A DNA stretch of 64,000 nucleotides, from assembly GCF_001280015.1 (NCBI RefSeq), contig NZ_LGDV01000189.1, positions 121,600 through 185,599 on the forward strand, written 5' to 3'. This DNA is from Streptomyces sp. MMG1121. GTDB taxonomy: Bacteria > Actinomycetota > Actinomycetes > Streptomycetales > Streptomycetaceae. Below the pieces are notes generated by a model that worked only from the letters and a program-made list of their open reading frames with translations, was not told the origin of the DNA and did not search any database. Position numbers and translations under genes: made by a program. Positions 54,553 to 63,808 of the stretch are shown piece after piece. Numbering within the stretch: the first letter of the stretch is position 1; each line of letters opens with the position of its first letter.

Positions 54553-56361
54553 ATGAGTAGGGGCGGACGCCACGTATACGGCGCACTCTCCGTGCTCGCG
54601 GCCGGAGCTCTTGTGCTCACCGGCTGCAGCAAGGGCGGGAGCGACAGCGGCACGAACGACAAGAAGGACCAGCAGGACGCCAAACGCCAGCAGGTGTCGA
54701 TCAAGTTCGGCGACGCGGCCGACTCCACCGGGCCCGCGGCCGCTGTGCCCGGCGCCAAGTCCGGCGGCGCCCTGGAAGTGCTCCAGCGCGACTCGTACGC
54801 GCACCTCGACCCGGCCCAGATCTACGTCTCCGACGAGGGCTCCCTCGCGACCCTGCTCTTCCGCGGCCTGACGGGTTACAAGGCGACGAGCAACGACGGC
54901 AGCAAGCACGAGGTGGTCGGCGACCTCGCCACCGACTCCGGCACCACCACGGACGGCGGCAAGACCTGGAAGTACACGCTCAAGGACGGCATCAAGTTCC
55001 AGGACGGCTCCCCGATCACCTCCGCGGACGTCCGGCACTCCGTCGAGCGGCTCTTCGCGCCGTTCATCAACCAGGGCCCCGCCTACCTCCAGCAGTGGCT
55101 CGCCGACGCCCCCGGTGCCAAGTACCGCAAGCTCCTGCCGGACGGGCCGTACAAGGGCAAGCACCTGCCCAACTCCATACTGGAGACCCCGGACGCCAAG
55201 ACCGTCATCTTCCACTTCAAGACCCCGCACCCCGACCTGCCCTACGCGCTGGCGATGGCGGGCTACGCGGTGGTCTCGCAGAAGGGCGACACCAAGGAGA
55301 AGTACGACAGAGCCCCGGTGACGACCGGCCCGTACAAGATCCAGTCGTTCAAGTCCGGCAAGTCGATGGTGCTGGTCAGAAACACCAACTGGGACCCGAA
55401 GACCGACCCCATCCGGCACCAGTACCTGAACCAGCTGAACTTCACCTTCAACCAGCAGTTCGAGACCTCCACCAAGGCGCTGCTCGCCGACAGCGGCCCC
55501 GACCGCAGCGGCGTCAGCTTCAACAACCAGGTCGACGCGGGCAACCTCTCCCAGGTGCTGCGCGACCCGAAGATGAAGTCCCGCACGGTCTCCGGCTACC
55601 AGCCCTACGTCGGCCAGATGAACATCAACCTGAGCCACCCGGCCATGCAGGACAAGACGGTCCGCGAGGCCATCGCCTACGCCCTGCCGATCACCCCGTT
55701 CGTGCGCGCCTTCGGCGGCACCGACGCCATGGAGGTCGCGGGCGGCGTGATCTCCCCGACCGTCTCCGGCTACGACGCCGCGTTCGACCCGTGGGGCAAG
55801 AAGAAGAACCCCGCCGGTGACCCGGCGAAGGCCAGGGCGCTGCTGAAGAAGGCCGGCAAGCTCGGCACGAAGCTCACCTTCGGCTACCAGAACACCCCCG
55901 AGGGGCAGCAGTACTCCACCGCCATGGCGGCGGGCCTGGCGAAGGCCGGCTTCAACGTGCAGCGCCAGGAGGTCCCGGCCGAGACCTACTACGACCAGGT
56001 CTCCAAGCTGAACAACACCTACGACATCTTCCACACCGCGTGGGGTGCCGACTGGCCGTCCGCCTCGACCGTCATCCCGCCGCTGTACGACGGCCGCGGC
56101 ATCGCCGACGGCGCGCAGAACTACGCGCAGCTCAACGACCCCAAGGTGAACAGCGAGATCGACCGGATCAGCAAGATCGCCGACCCGGTCAAGTCCGCCG
56201 CCGAGTGGGAGAAGCTCGACCAGTACATCGTCAAGGACGAGATCGCCGTCGTCCCGACCGCGTACTACAAGCAGACCCAGATCGCCGGCTCCAAGGTCGG
56301 CGGCCTCGTCTACGACGACGTGATCGGCGGCGTCGACCCGCGCCGTCTCTTCATCAAGTAA
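54553..56361 (+). CDS. bldKB: Oligopeptide-binding lipoprotein
   Basis: 602 aa from the ATG at 54553 (MSRGGRHVYGALSVLAAGAL); an adjacent GTG is possible. Lipobox LTGC. SBP_bac_5: GALEVLQRDSYAHLDPAQIY, YTLKDGIKFQDGSPITSADV, AYALPITPFVRAFGGTDAME, FHTAWGADWPSASTVIPPLY. Captures the extracellular peptide signal needed for aerial growth in S. coelicolor (family knowledge). Weak ribosome site. Confidence 0.88.
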   Translation: MSRGGRHVYGALSVLAAGALVLTGCSKGGSDSGTNDKKDQQDAKRQQVSIKFGDAADSTGPAAAVPGAKSGGALEVLQRDSYAHLDPAQIYVSDEGSLATLLFRGLTGYKATSNDGSKHEVVGDLATDSGTTTDGGKTWKYTLKDGIKFQDGSPITSADVRHSVERLFAPFINQGPAYLQQWLADAPGAKYRKLLPDGPYKGKHLPNSILETPDAKTVIFHFKTPHPDLPYALAMAGYAVVSQKGDTKEKYDRAPVTTGPYKIQSFKSGKSMVLVRNTNWDPKTDPIRHQYLNQLNFTFNQQFETSTKALLADSGPDRSGVSFNNQVDAGNLSQVLRDPKMKSRTVSGYQPYVGQMNINLSHPAMQDKTVREAIAYALPITPFVRAFGGTDAMEVAGGVISPTVSGYDAAFDPWGKKKNPAGDPAKARALLKKAGKLGTKLTFGYQNTPEGQQYSTAMAAGLAKAGFNVQRQEVPAETYYDQVSKLNNTYDIFHTAWGADWPSASTVIPPLYDGRGIADGAQNYAQLNDPKVNSEIDRISKIADPVKSAAEWEKLDQYIVKDEIAVVPTAYYKQTQIAGSKVGGLVYDDVIGGVDPRRLFIK

Positions 56362-56448
56362 CCGTCCCCGTCCGGTACCCGGCGCGCTCCCGCGGAAGGG
56401 GCGCGCCGGGCATCGCCCAGGTCGCCGACGTCTGAGAGCTGCCCTGTC

Positions 56449-57429
56449 ATGCTGCGCTTCCTCGTGCGCCGGATCATCGGTGCGGTCGTCATTCTGTTCC
56501 TGCTGAGCATCGTCACGTTCGTGCTGTTCTTCGGGGTGCCCCGGGACCCGGCGCTGCTGATCTGCGGCAAGACCTGCAACCCGGACAGCATCGCGAACAT
56601 CCACCACGTGCTCGGCCTGGACAAGTCCATCCCCGAGCAGTACGGGATCTTCCTGCACAACCTCTTCATGGGCAGCAACCAGTTCGCCCAGGGTCCCTGC
56701 CCCGCCCCCTGCTTCGGCTACTCGTACCACACCAACGAAGCGGTCTGGGGCACGCTGATGGACCGTCTGCCCACCACCGTCTCGCTCACCCTGGGCGCGG
56801 CCGTGTGCTTCCTGGTCGTCGGCCTCGGCACCGGGCTGCTCGCCGCCTGGCGACGCGGCACGCTGATCGACAAGACGGCCACCGCGGGCGCCATGGTCAT
56901 CAGCTCGCTGCAGATCTACTTCCTCGGCCCGCTCGCCCTGGCCGTCCTCGTCTACCAGACCCACTGGTTCGACAAACCCGCCTACAACGAGTTCACCCAC
57001 GACCCCGTCAGCTGGTTCACCGGCCTGATCATCCCCTGGGTGGTCCTCTCCACGATCTTCGCCGCGCAGTACACCCGTATGGCGCGCTCCTCGATGATCG
57101 AACAGCTCCAGGAGGAACACGTCCGTACCGCCCGCGCCAAGGGCATGTCGGGGCGGTACGTCTTCTTCCGCTACGCCTGGCGCGGCTCGCTGATCCCGAT
57201 CGTCACCATCTTCGGCATCGACCTCGGCTCGCTGTTCGGCGGCGCCATCATCACCGAGTACACCTTCGGCCTGCCGGGCCTCGGCAACCTCGCCGTCCAG
57301 TCCGTCTTCTTCAGCGACCTGCCGCTGCTGCTCGGCGTGATGCTCTTCTCCGCCAGCATGATCCTGCTGTTCAACATCATCGTCGACGCCACGTACGCCT
57401 TCATCGACCCGCGCGTGCGGCTGTCCTGA
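56449..57429 (+). CDS. bldKC: Oligopeptide ABC-transporter permease
   Basis: 326 aa, DppB/OppB type. First TM VVILFLLSIVTFVLFFGVPR, cysteine-containing external loop (LLICGKTCNPDSIANIHHVL; CPAPCFGYSY), EAA loop RTARAKGMSGRYVFFRYAWR. Four cysteines in the loop could form disulfides. Confidence 0.88.
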   Translation: MLRFLVRRIIGAVVILFLLSIVTFVLFFGVPRDPALLICGKTCNPDSIANIHHVLGLDKSIPEQYGIFLHNLFMGSNQFAQGPCPAPCFGYSYHTNEAVWGTLMDRLPTTVSLTLGAAVCFLVVGLGTGLLAAWRRGTLIDKTATAGAMVISSLQIYFLGPLALAVLVYQTHWFDKPAYNEFTHDPVSWFTGLIIPWVVLSTIFAAQYTRMARSSMIEQLQEEHVRTARAKGMSGRYVFFRYAWRGSLIPIVTIFGIDLGSLFGGAIITEYTFGLPGLGNLAVQSVFFSDLPLLLGVMLFSASMILLFNIIVDATYAFIDPRVRLS

Positions 57430-57451
57430 GGCCGAAGGAGAAACAGCCGTC

Positions 57452-58474
57452 ATGAGTGCCCCTCTTCTCTCCGTGCGGGACCTGCACGTCAGCTTCAAGA
57501 CCGAGGACGGCGTCGTACGGGCCGTGGACGGCCTCTCCTTCGACCTGGAGCGCGGCAGGACGCTCGGCATCGTGGGGGAGTCCGGCTCGGGCAAGTCGGT
57601 GACCAATCTGACCATCCTCGGCCTGCACAACCCCATGTTCACCACGGTCGAGGGTGAAATCCTGCTGGAGGGGCGGGAGTTGACCACCGCCCGCGAGTCC
57701 GAGCTGGAGAAGCTGCGCGGCAACAAGGTCGCCATGATCTTCCAGGACCCGCTCACCGCGCTCTCCCCCTACTACACCGTCGGCCGGCAGATCGCCGAGC
57801 CGTACATGAAGCACAACGGCGCCTCGAAGAAAGCGGCCTGGGAGCGGGCCGTGGAGATGCTCGGCAAGGTCGGCATCCCGAACCCCCGGGAGCGGGCGAA
57901 GGACTACCCGCACCAGTTCTCCGGCGGTATGCGCCAGCGCGCGATGATCGCGATGGCCCTGGTCTGCGACCCCGACCTGCTGATCGCCGACGAGCCGACG
58001 ACGGCCTTGGACGTGACGGTCCAGGCCCAGATTCTTGACCTTCTCAAGGATCTGCAACAGGAGTTCGGATCGGGCATCATCTTCATCACCCACGACTTGG
58101 GGGTGATCGCCGACATGGCCGACGACATCATGGTGATGTACGCGGGCGGCGCGGTGGAACGGGGCACGACGGACGAGGTGCTGCGCTCGCCCCAGCACCC
58201 GTACACCTGGGGCCTGCTGAACTCGATGCCACGCCTCGACTCCGACCTGGACGCCCGGCTGTCCCCGATCCCGGGCACCCCGCCCTCGCTGCTCACCCCG
58301 CCGTCCGGCTGCCGCTTCCATCCCCGGTGTGGTTTCCGGGACAGGGTGGAGGGAACGGGCCGGTGTGTGGACGAGCGCCCGTCACTGGCCCCCGACCGGG
58401 CCTCGGCCTGCCATCTCACCGCGGACCAGAAGCGCACCATCTTCATCGAGGAGATCAAGCCCGGACTGGGCTAG
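57452..58474 (+). CDS. bldKD: Oligopeptide ABC-transporter ATPase
   Basis: 340 aa with AAGGAG upstream. Walker A GESGSGKS, signature [15 protein letters not shown], Walker [15 protein letters not shown]. The C-terminal oligo_HPY region has [13 protein letters not shown]. DppD/OppD family. Confidence 0.93.
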   Translation: MSAPLLSVRDLHVSFKTEDGVVRAVDGLSFDLERGRTLGIVGESGSGKSVTNLTILGLHNPMFTTVEGEILLEGRELTTARESELEKLRGNKVAMIFQDPLTALSPYYTVGRQIAEPYMKHNGASKKAAWERAVEMLGKVGIPNPRERAKDYPHQFSGGMRQRAMIAMALVCDPDLLIADEPTTALDVTVQAQILDLLKDLQQEFGSGIIFITHDLGVIADMADDIMVMYAGGAVERGTTDEVLRSPQHPYTWGLLNSMPRLDSDLDARLSPIPGTPPSLLTPPSGCRFHPRCGFRDRVEGTGRCVDERPSLAPDRASACHLTADQKRTIFIEEIKPGLG

Positions 58475-58486
58475 GAGGACTTCGGC

Positions 58487-59608
58487 ATGACAGAGGACAT
58501 CGTTCTGCCGGCCCCGCGCGAGCGGAGCGCAGGCCCGGACGGGGAGCCGCTGCTGCGGGTCTCGGGCCTGACCAAGCACTTCCCGGTCAAGGGCGGTTTC
58601 CCGATCCGCCGGACGATCGGCGCGGTGCAGGCCGTGGACGGCATCGACCTGAGCGTGCACGCTGGCGAGAGCTTCGGCCTGGTGGGGGAGTCGGGCTGCG
58701 GAAAGTCCACGACGGGCCGCCTGATCACCCGGCTCCTGGAACCGACGGCCGGCTCGGTCTCGTACCGCGGCCAGGACATCAGCCACGCCACCCGCAAGGA
58801 GCTGGCGCCGATCCGCTCCGAGATCCAGATGATCTTCCAGGACCCGTACTCGTCGCTGAACCCGCGACAGACGGTGGGCAAGATCATCTCGGGTCCGATG
58901 GAGATCAACGACATCCAGCCGGAGGGCGGCAGGGAGAAGCGGGTCCGCGAACTCCTGGAGATCGTCGGCCTGAACCCGGAGCACTACAACCGCTTCCCGC
59001 ACGAGTTCTCCGGCGGCCAGCGTCAACGCATCGGCGTGGCAAGGGCGTTGGCCCTGGAACCCAAGCTGATCGTCGCCGATGAGCCGGTCTCGGCCCTGGA
59101 CGTCTCGATCCAGGCACAGGTGGTGAACCTGCTCCAGCAGGTCCAGCGGGAACTGGGCATCGCGTTCGTCTTCATCGCCCACGACCTCGCGGTCGTACGG
59201 CACTTCTCGCAGCGCGTCGCGGTGATGTACCTCGGGAAGATCATCGAGGTGGGCGACCGCGAGTCCATCTACACCCGCCCGCGCCACCCGTACACCCACG
59301 CCCTGCTGTCCGCCGTGCCCGAGGTGAACCTCGCCGAGGAGGACAGCGCAGGGCGTGAGCGCATCCGCCTGGCCGGCGACGTCCCGTCCCCCATCTCGCC
59401 ACCGTCCGGCTGCCGCTTCCGCACCCGCTGCTGGAAGGCGCAGGACAAGTGCGCGACCGAGGAACCGCCCCTGGTCCAGCTCTCCGGCAACCACGACGGC
59501 CACCTGACGGCCTGCCACTTCCCGGAGGACCCGACCACCGAGGCCCGGGACGAGGACATCGTCCTGGACCCGGCACTGGCGGCACTGGAGGAGGACACGG
59601 CGGACTAG
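58487..59608 (+). CDS. bldKE: Oligopeptide ABC-transporter ATPase
   Basis: 373 aa, 12 bp after bldKD with AGGAGG upstream. Walker A GESGCGKSTTGRL, signature FSGGQRQRIGVARAL, Walker B LIVADEPVSALDVS, oligo_HPY cysteines SGCRFRTRCWKAQDKC. DppF/OppF family. Last gene of the operon. Confidence 0.93.
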   Translation: MTEDIVLPAPRERSAGPDGEPLLRVSGLTKHFPVKGGFPIRRTIGAVQAVDGIDLSVHAGESFGLVGESGCGKSTTGRLITRLLEPTAGSVSYRGQDISHATRKELAPIRSEIQMIFQDPYSSLNPRQTVGKIISGPMEINDIQPEGGREKRVRELLEIVGLNPEHYNRFPHEFSGGQRQRIGVARALALEPKLIVADEPVSALDVSIQAQVVNLLQQVQRELGIAFVFIAHDLAVVRHFSQRVAVMYLGKIIEVGDRESIYTRPRHPYTHALLSAVPEVNLAEEDSAGRERIRLAGDVPSPISPPSGCRFRTRCWKAQDKCATEEPPLVQLSGNHDGHLTACHFPEDPTTEARDEDIVLDPALAALEEDTAD

Positions 59609-59657
59609 GGCCCGCCTCGCGCGTCGGGCCGGAGCCGGCCGCCCCTGGAAGCGTCCA

Positions 59658-59677
59658 CCTGGCGGGCGGCCGCCAGG
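59658..59677 (+). terminator. Candidate terminator after bldKE
   Basis: 8-bp stem cctggcgg/ccgccagg with 4-nt loop, 50 bp after the stop; no U tract. Confidence 0.5.
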
Positions 59678-59689
59678 CTCATCGGGGTC

Positions 59690-59833
59690 TCAGGGGTGGT
59701 CGAGCGGCGCTGGTAGATGCCGCCGGTCCCGGCCGGAGGGCAGGGGAAGGGGGCATCGATCTGGTGCCGGTGCGGCTCGGCCGGCCGGTCCAGTCGATCG
59801 CCGCCCCGGGGCTTCGACCGTCGTTGCGGTCAT
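59690..59833 (-). CDS. Possible 47-aa small protein
   Basis: Starts MTATTVEAPGRRSTGPAGRA from an ATG with AAGGA ten nt upstream. Basic, Pro/Arg-rich, no domain. The opening resembles many Streptomyces small proteins, but there is no independent support. The rest of the 59609-60061 gap holds nothing else recognised. Confidence 0.3.
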   Translation of the reverse strand: MTATTVEAPGRRSTGPAGRAAPAPDRCPLPLPSGRDRRHLPAPLDHP

Positions 59834-60061
59834 CGGGGTGCCGTCCTTGTTCCGGCCGTGTGCGCGCGCGTATGCGTCGCGCCGTTCATGGCGTCCCGCG
59901 CGTGCGGCTCGTCCCCCCGTCGCCGTCCCGTGATCCTCAGTCGGCGGTGCCAGCAGCGGTCCGCCTGCCCGGACGCATCGGGCCGCCACGGTCTCCTTCA
60001 TGTCCGCACCTGCGCCGTCGCCTTGCGGTGCGGGCAGGCCCCGGTGCATGAGCGCGCGTAC

Positions 60062-60829
60062 TCAGGTCCTCGCCCGCCGGGCCACGGTGATGATCTCCGC
60101 GGACTCGGCGGTGACCGCTCCCCGCCCCCAGTCCCCGAATTGCTCCACGACGGTCAGCCCGGCGTCGGCGAGGAGGCTGTGCAGCGACTCGTTGTCGAGA
60201 AACCGCAGAACGCTGTGACTGACCCGGGGGGCGGGCCATCCGTCGCCGTCGTAGGTCTGGGTGAACCGCACCCGCCCACCGCTGAGCCCGTCACCCTGTA
60301 CCTCGTGCCACACCCGCACGGTGGTGCCGTCGGCGGCGGTGGCCTCGCGCACCCGCTCGGGAGTCCACTTCTCCCAGGCCCGGGCGGCCGGGTTCCGGGT
60401 CTCGAACACAAAGCGTCCACCGTCGCCGAGAGCCGCCCGGACCGCGTGCAGACAGCGCCGGATCTCCTCGTCCCCGACCAGCGCCTGGAACGCGTGTCCG
60501 GTCATGAGGACGAGGTCGAACTCCCCTTGCCAAGCCCGCACTTGGGTGTCCCCAAGGACCCACTCGACACCGTCCGGCCGTGCCTGCCGCGCCTGTACGA
60601 GCATGGCGGCGGCCGGATCGAGCCCCGTCAGCCGGCCCTGACACCCCTCGTCCCGGGCCCGCCGCAACAACTGCCCGGTGCCGCACCCGATGTCCAGCAC
60701 CGAGCGGGCCTCCCGCACCAGACCGAGGTAGAAGTCGTCCCCCGGTCCCCAGGGGTTGAGGCTGTCGTACAGCGTGGCGAGCGTGAGATCGGTGAACGAA
60801 TGATCTACCACCGCGGCAGTGTGACACAC
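60062..60829 (-). CDS. Class I SAM-dependent methyltransferase
   Basis: 255 aa. Motif I SVLDIGCGTGQLLRRA (about 43-58), post-I LTGLDPAAAMLVQARQARP, motif IV FDLVLMTGHAFQALVGDEEI. Opening LTLATLYDSLNPWGPGDDFY is common in this clade. Starts GTG 60829, or GTG at 60811 or 60808, which would remove a weakly supported VCHTAA extension. Substrate unknown. Confidence 0.88.
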   Translation of the reverse strand: MCHTAAVVDHSFTDLTLATLYDSLNPWGPGDDFYLGLVREARSVLDIGCGTGQLLRRARDEGCQGRLTGLDPAAAMLVQARQARPDGVEWVLGDTQVRAWQGEFDLVLMTGHAFQALVGDEEIRRCLHAVRAALGDGGRFVFETRNPAARAWEKWTPERVREATAADGTTVRVWHEVQGDGLSGGRVRFTQTYDGDGWPAPRVSHSVLRFLDNESLHSLLADAGLTVVEQFGDWGRGAVTAESAEIITVARRART

Positions 60830-61026
60830 GATCCTGAACGGTGTGTCAGGTTCCGGGGGACTTCTTGAGGGACTTTCAACTTGTCGGTGGAGTCGGGTAC
60901 TTCAGGTGGTTCATGGGAGTCGAAGGCAACGTACACAGGGTGAAGGAGGTCACGGGGCTTCCGGTCGGCCGGTGCAGTCGTCGGGAGGGTAGGGCGACCA
61001 CATTGGGTCAGGCCGGAGACGCCGAG

Positions 61027-61324
61027 GTGAAGATCACGGCCACCGCGAACGGGGTGACACTGGAAATCGCCTCCCAACCGCGAACAGGTCGAATCCGCCG
61101 CCTCCCGCATGCTCCCTGCCCACCACACCGCCTTCAATCAGCACCGCGACTGGTACGCCCTCGTCGGCACCGGCCTCCACTACGGCGTGGACCTGATCGA
61201 AAACGCCACCGGCGTCGCGCCGTCCGACCCCGCAACCGCCCGCATCGCGCTGGACGAGCTTGGGTTCCCCGTCCGGTGCTGGGCCTGGGGCGCCTTCCTC
61301 CAGACGGGCACTCGCACCCGCTGA
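61027..61324 (+). pseudogene. Frameshifted small conserved-type gene
   Basis: From 61027 one frame reads VKITATANGVTLEIAS. After about 61078 protein-like sequence continues in a different frame, REQVESAASRMLPAHHTAFN, then HYGVDLIENATGVAPSDPAT and LDELGFPVRCWAWGAFLQTG. Joined, they give about 98 residues. Either a frameshifted gene, or a 71-aa protein starting at the ATG 61109. Family not recognised. Confidence 0.5.
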
Positions 61325-61514
61325 AGTCCGCCACCGGGCATCGGAGCGAGAGGGGGCACGTGAGCCTGGCGTGCAGGTCCCCCCGGAGGCACCATCCGAG
61401 AGCACAGGGCGGCAGGCGTGGAGAAGCCCCGCCCAGCGTCATGGGGGAGGACGCATGGACGGGGCAGCCGACACCGCTGAGCAGTGTTGCTCGCCGTCGC
61501 TCAGCGAGCCGGGG

Positions 61515-61742
61515 TCACTCGTTCCGCGTGACGCGGGCGTGGTCGGTCACGACACGGCGGAAGAGGTCATGACCCGTGCGGCCGGCATGACACAGGCACC
61601 AGTCCTGAGCCGTGTCCTGTTCCTCCTGGGGGCCGGATGACCCGTCGCACCCGGACGCCACGCAGAAGGTCTCGAAGGTAACTCCGCCGTCCGGCACATG
61701 CCGGATCGTGTGGGGCACGAAGCGCAGTACGGCGCGGCTCAT
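61515..61742 (-). CDS. DUF7848-like small cysteine-containing protein
   Basis: 75 aa. Four cysteines (TFETFCVASGCDGSS and AQDWCLCHAGRTGHDLFRRV) suggest a zinc-binding or similar fold found in small Streptomyces proteins. Third gene of a three-gene minus operon; its ATG overlaps the previous stop by 4 bp. Confidence 0.72.
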   Translation of the reverse strand: MSRAVLRFVPHTIRHVPDGGVTFETFCVASGCDGSSGPQEEQDTAQDWCLCHAGRTGHDLFRRVVTDHARVTRNE

Positions 61743-62068
61743 GCGGACACCTCACCGGACTGTACGGCGCTGTCGTCGTGGACGTCGGGTGCCGGCATGG
61801 GTGCCCCCCGACTCTCGGCGATCCGGTGCACGTCGCGCAGCGCCTCACTCATCCGCGCGAGCACGAACCGGAGCTGATCCGGTGTGGTCTTGCGGTCGGC
61901 GAGCATGTCGGCCGCGTGGTCCAGGAGTTCGCTCGCCATGCCGAGCTGCAGGCTCTCGACGTTGTCGGCGACGCGGGAGAGATAGCCGCTTCCGTCGCCG
62001 TGGAGGAAGCACGGTTTGCCGTCCGGGGTGGACCACGGCAACAGGCGTGCCGTCCGCGTCGTACTCAT
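61739..62068 (-). CDS. Small conserved Streptomyces protein of unknown function
   Basis: 109 aa from the ATG at 62068 (MSTTRTARLLPWSTPDGKPC). Helical core VESLQLGMASELLDHAADML and PDQLRFVLARMSEALRDVHR. This type is commonly found beside XRE-type regulators. Overlaps both neighbours by 4 bp. Confidence 0.75.
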   Translation of the reverse strand: MSTTRTARLLPWSTPDGKPCFLHGDGSGYLSRVADNVESLQLGMASELLDHAADMLADRKTTPDQLRFVLARMSEALRDVHRIAESRGAPMPAPDVHDDSAVQSGEVSA

Positions 62069-62364
62069 CGGGCCGTTACCTCCACGCCGCGGATCACACG
62101 AGGCCCGGTGTCGACGCCGTGCACGGCCGGCCACAGGACGCGCCGCCGAGCCCGCTGTCGCCGTTCCTCCTGACGTCGCTCGTCCGCGACCGGGCACGGG
62201 CGCGCCAAACCGGTGTCCTCACTCCGTAGCGCGGGGACGAGGGGAAGGCGCACGATCACGGTGTCCTGCCGGGCCGGGGACGGTTCAGGGGGCCGGCGGC
62301 GCCCCGAAGCCGGTAGCAGGAGCCGCAAAAGCGACTCGACGAAGCGGGCGATACCTTGGCTCAT
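62065..62364 (-). CDS. Small basic protein with N-terminal hydrophobic helix
   Basis: 99 aa from the ATG at 62364 (AGGT eight nt upstream); an ATG nine codons earlier (MANLRKQVD) is possible. MSQGIARFVESLLRLLLPAS is amphipathic, followed by an Arg-rich body. First gene of the small-protein operon, divergent from the XRE regulator. Confidence 0.65.
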   Translation of the reverse strand: MSQGIARFVESLLRLLLPASGRRRPPEPSPARQDTVIVRLPLVPALRSEDTGLARPCPVADERRQEERRQRARRRVLWPAVHGVDTGPRVIRGVEVTAR

Positions 62365-62485
62365 GTCGACCTGCTTTCTCAGGTTGGCCATGCCCCCGGG
62401 CCGGTCGCACGGTCGCGGGGGTCTGCATGTCACTCACCCACCACACTTCTGCCTCTGGTGGTGCGTTGCTACTTCGTTCGGCGAC

Positions 62486-62528
62486 CGTTAGACACGGAGT
62501 GGGCCTACCGCGCAATGCGTGCCTAACG
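62486..62528. promoter_or_regulatory. Dyad operator candidate upstream of the XRE gene
   Basis: CGTTAGACACG and CGTGCCTAACG (one mismatch), 21-bp spacer, so centres are about three helical turns apart. It lies in the divergent region, 16 bp before the XRE GTG. Likely autoregulatory site for the XRE protein and the opposite small-gene operon. Confidence 0.6.
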
Positions 62529-62543
62529 TCCCAGGGGGTAACC

Positions 62544-63299
62544 GTGAACGAGGCGCTACGCCGTGCCATGCTCCAAGCTCGGATGACAGACCGTCAGTTG
62601 GCTGAGAAGTGCGACGTCGACATCAAGACGATCGGCCGGTGGATCACCGAGACTGGACGGGTTCCCCGCGCCCGTCACCGGTGGGCCGTCTGCGAAGCAC
62701 TCGGAGAGGACGAAGCGGTGTTATGGCCAGCAGCCGCGAAGAAGGCGATCAAGGTTGGCCCGGATCGTGAGGTCGTGGCCGTCTATCCGTACCGCTCCGG
62801 TTGTCCAGCCTCTTTGTGGCGGTCGCTGATCACCAAAGCCGAACGAGAGCTGACCTTCGCGGGATACACCAACTACTTCCTATGGCTTGAACAGGCCCGG
62901 TTGGGTACCGTGCTGCGGCGGAAGGCCTGCCAGGGATGCCGAGTTCGGTTTCTCCTCGGTGACCCTGACAGCGATCTCACGCGGTCACGTGAGCGGGATG
63001 AAGACGTTGCGCTCACTCTGTCCACCCGTATCCGCGTGACTCTCGCTGAACTGGAGAAGATCAGAAGCCAGCCGGGCATCGATGCGAGGTACAGCGACGG
63101 ACACACTCACCTGTCCGTGTTCCGCTTCGACGACAACATGATCGTTACGCCCTTGCTCACCCACCGAGTCGGGCACGATGCACCCACGCTGCATCTGCGC
63201 CGCCACCAGGACGACGGCATTTTTGATCGCTTCGCGTCCCACGTCGAGGAACTGTGGAACCGGAGCACTCCGGTATGGGAAAGGGGAAGCAATGGGTAG
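62544..63299 (+). CDS. XRE-type regulator with DUF5919-like C-terminal domain
   Basis: 251 aa from the GTG at 62544, with AGGGGGT upstream. Helix-turn-helix RMTDRQLAEKCDVDIKTIGR. The C-terminal domain (about 85-245; VVAVYPYRSGCPASLWRSLI, AGYTNYFLWLEQ, CRVRFLLGDPDSDLT) is DUF5919-like and superficially resembles phospholipase-D-type folds. Overlaps the Nudix gene by 8 bp, so the two are translationally coupled. Confidence 0.85.
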   Translation: MNEALRRAMLQARMTDRQLAEKCDVDIKTIGRWITETGRVPRARHRWAVCEALGEDEAVLWPAAAKKAIKVGPDREVVAVYPYRSGCPASLWRSLITKAERELTFAGYTNYFLWLEQARLGTVLRRKACQGCRVRFLLGDPDSDLTRSRERDEDVALTLSTRIRVTLAELEKIRSQPGIDARYSDGHTHLSVFRFDDNMIVTPLLTHRVGHDAPTLHLRRHQDDGIFDRFASHVEELWNRSTPVWERGSNG

Positions 63300-63759
63300 G
63301 CGCGATTACGAGGACGACCCCAACGCCCCGGCAGCGAACAGCCTGGTTCCCGCCGCCTCCACGGTCGTTGTCGACGACTACGGACGCATCCTGCTCCAGC
63401 GCCGCCGCGACAACGGCATGTGGGCTCTGCCCGGAGGCGCCATGCACATCGGAGAGTCGCTGCCCGACTGCGCCGTCCGGGAGACCCGCGAAGAGACCGG
63501 CTTCGACGTCGAGATCGTCGGGATCGTGGGGACGTACAGCAATCCGCGTCACGTCTTCGCCTATGACGACGGTGAGGTACGGCAGGAGTTCTCCGTCTGC
63601 TTCCTGGCGCGACCCACGGCCGGGCACCTGGCCGTGTCCGAGGAATCCACGGATGTCCGCTGGTTCCAGCCCGCAGAAGTCGACACGCTTCCGATGGTCC
63701 CCAGCATCCGCAGGCGCGTGAACGACTGGCGCGACGGCAACATGCCCGCAGCCCGGTAG
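63292..63759 (+). CDS. Nudix hydrolase
   Basis: 155 aa from the ATG at 63292, with AAGGGGAAG upstream. Nudix box GGAMHIGESLPDCAVRETRE then ETGF. VVVDDYGRILLQRRRDNGMW precedes it. Coupled to the XRE regulator, a frequent Streptomyces pair. Possibly acts on an ADP-ribose-type or nucleotide ligand sensed by the regulator; this is inference. Confidence 0.88.
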   Translation: MGRRDYEDDPNAPAANSLVPAASTVVVDDYGRILLQRRRDNGMWALPGGAMHIGESLPDCAVRETREETGFDVEIVGIVGTYSNPRHVFAYDDGEVRQEFSVCFLARPTAGHLAVSEESTDVRWFQPAEVDTLPMVPSIRRRVNDWRDGNMPAAR

Positions 63760-63808
63760 CCGAAAGAGGCGGCAACACGACACACCCGTCCTGACCTGCA
63801 CCGAATGA

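Noticed and set aside
54487..57756. 1089-codon open frame antisense to bldKA-bldKD
   Set aside because: Same GC-bias artefact; composition is Gly/Val/Asp repeats without motif, and the plus strand encodes a well-defined operon.
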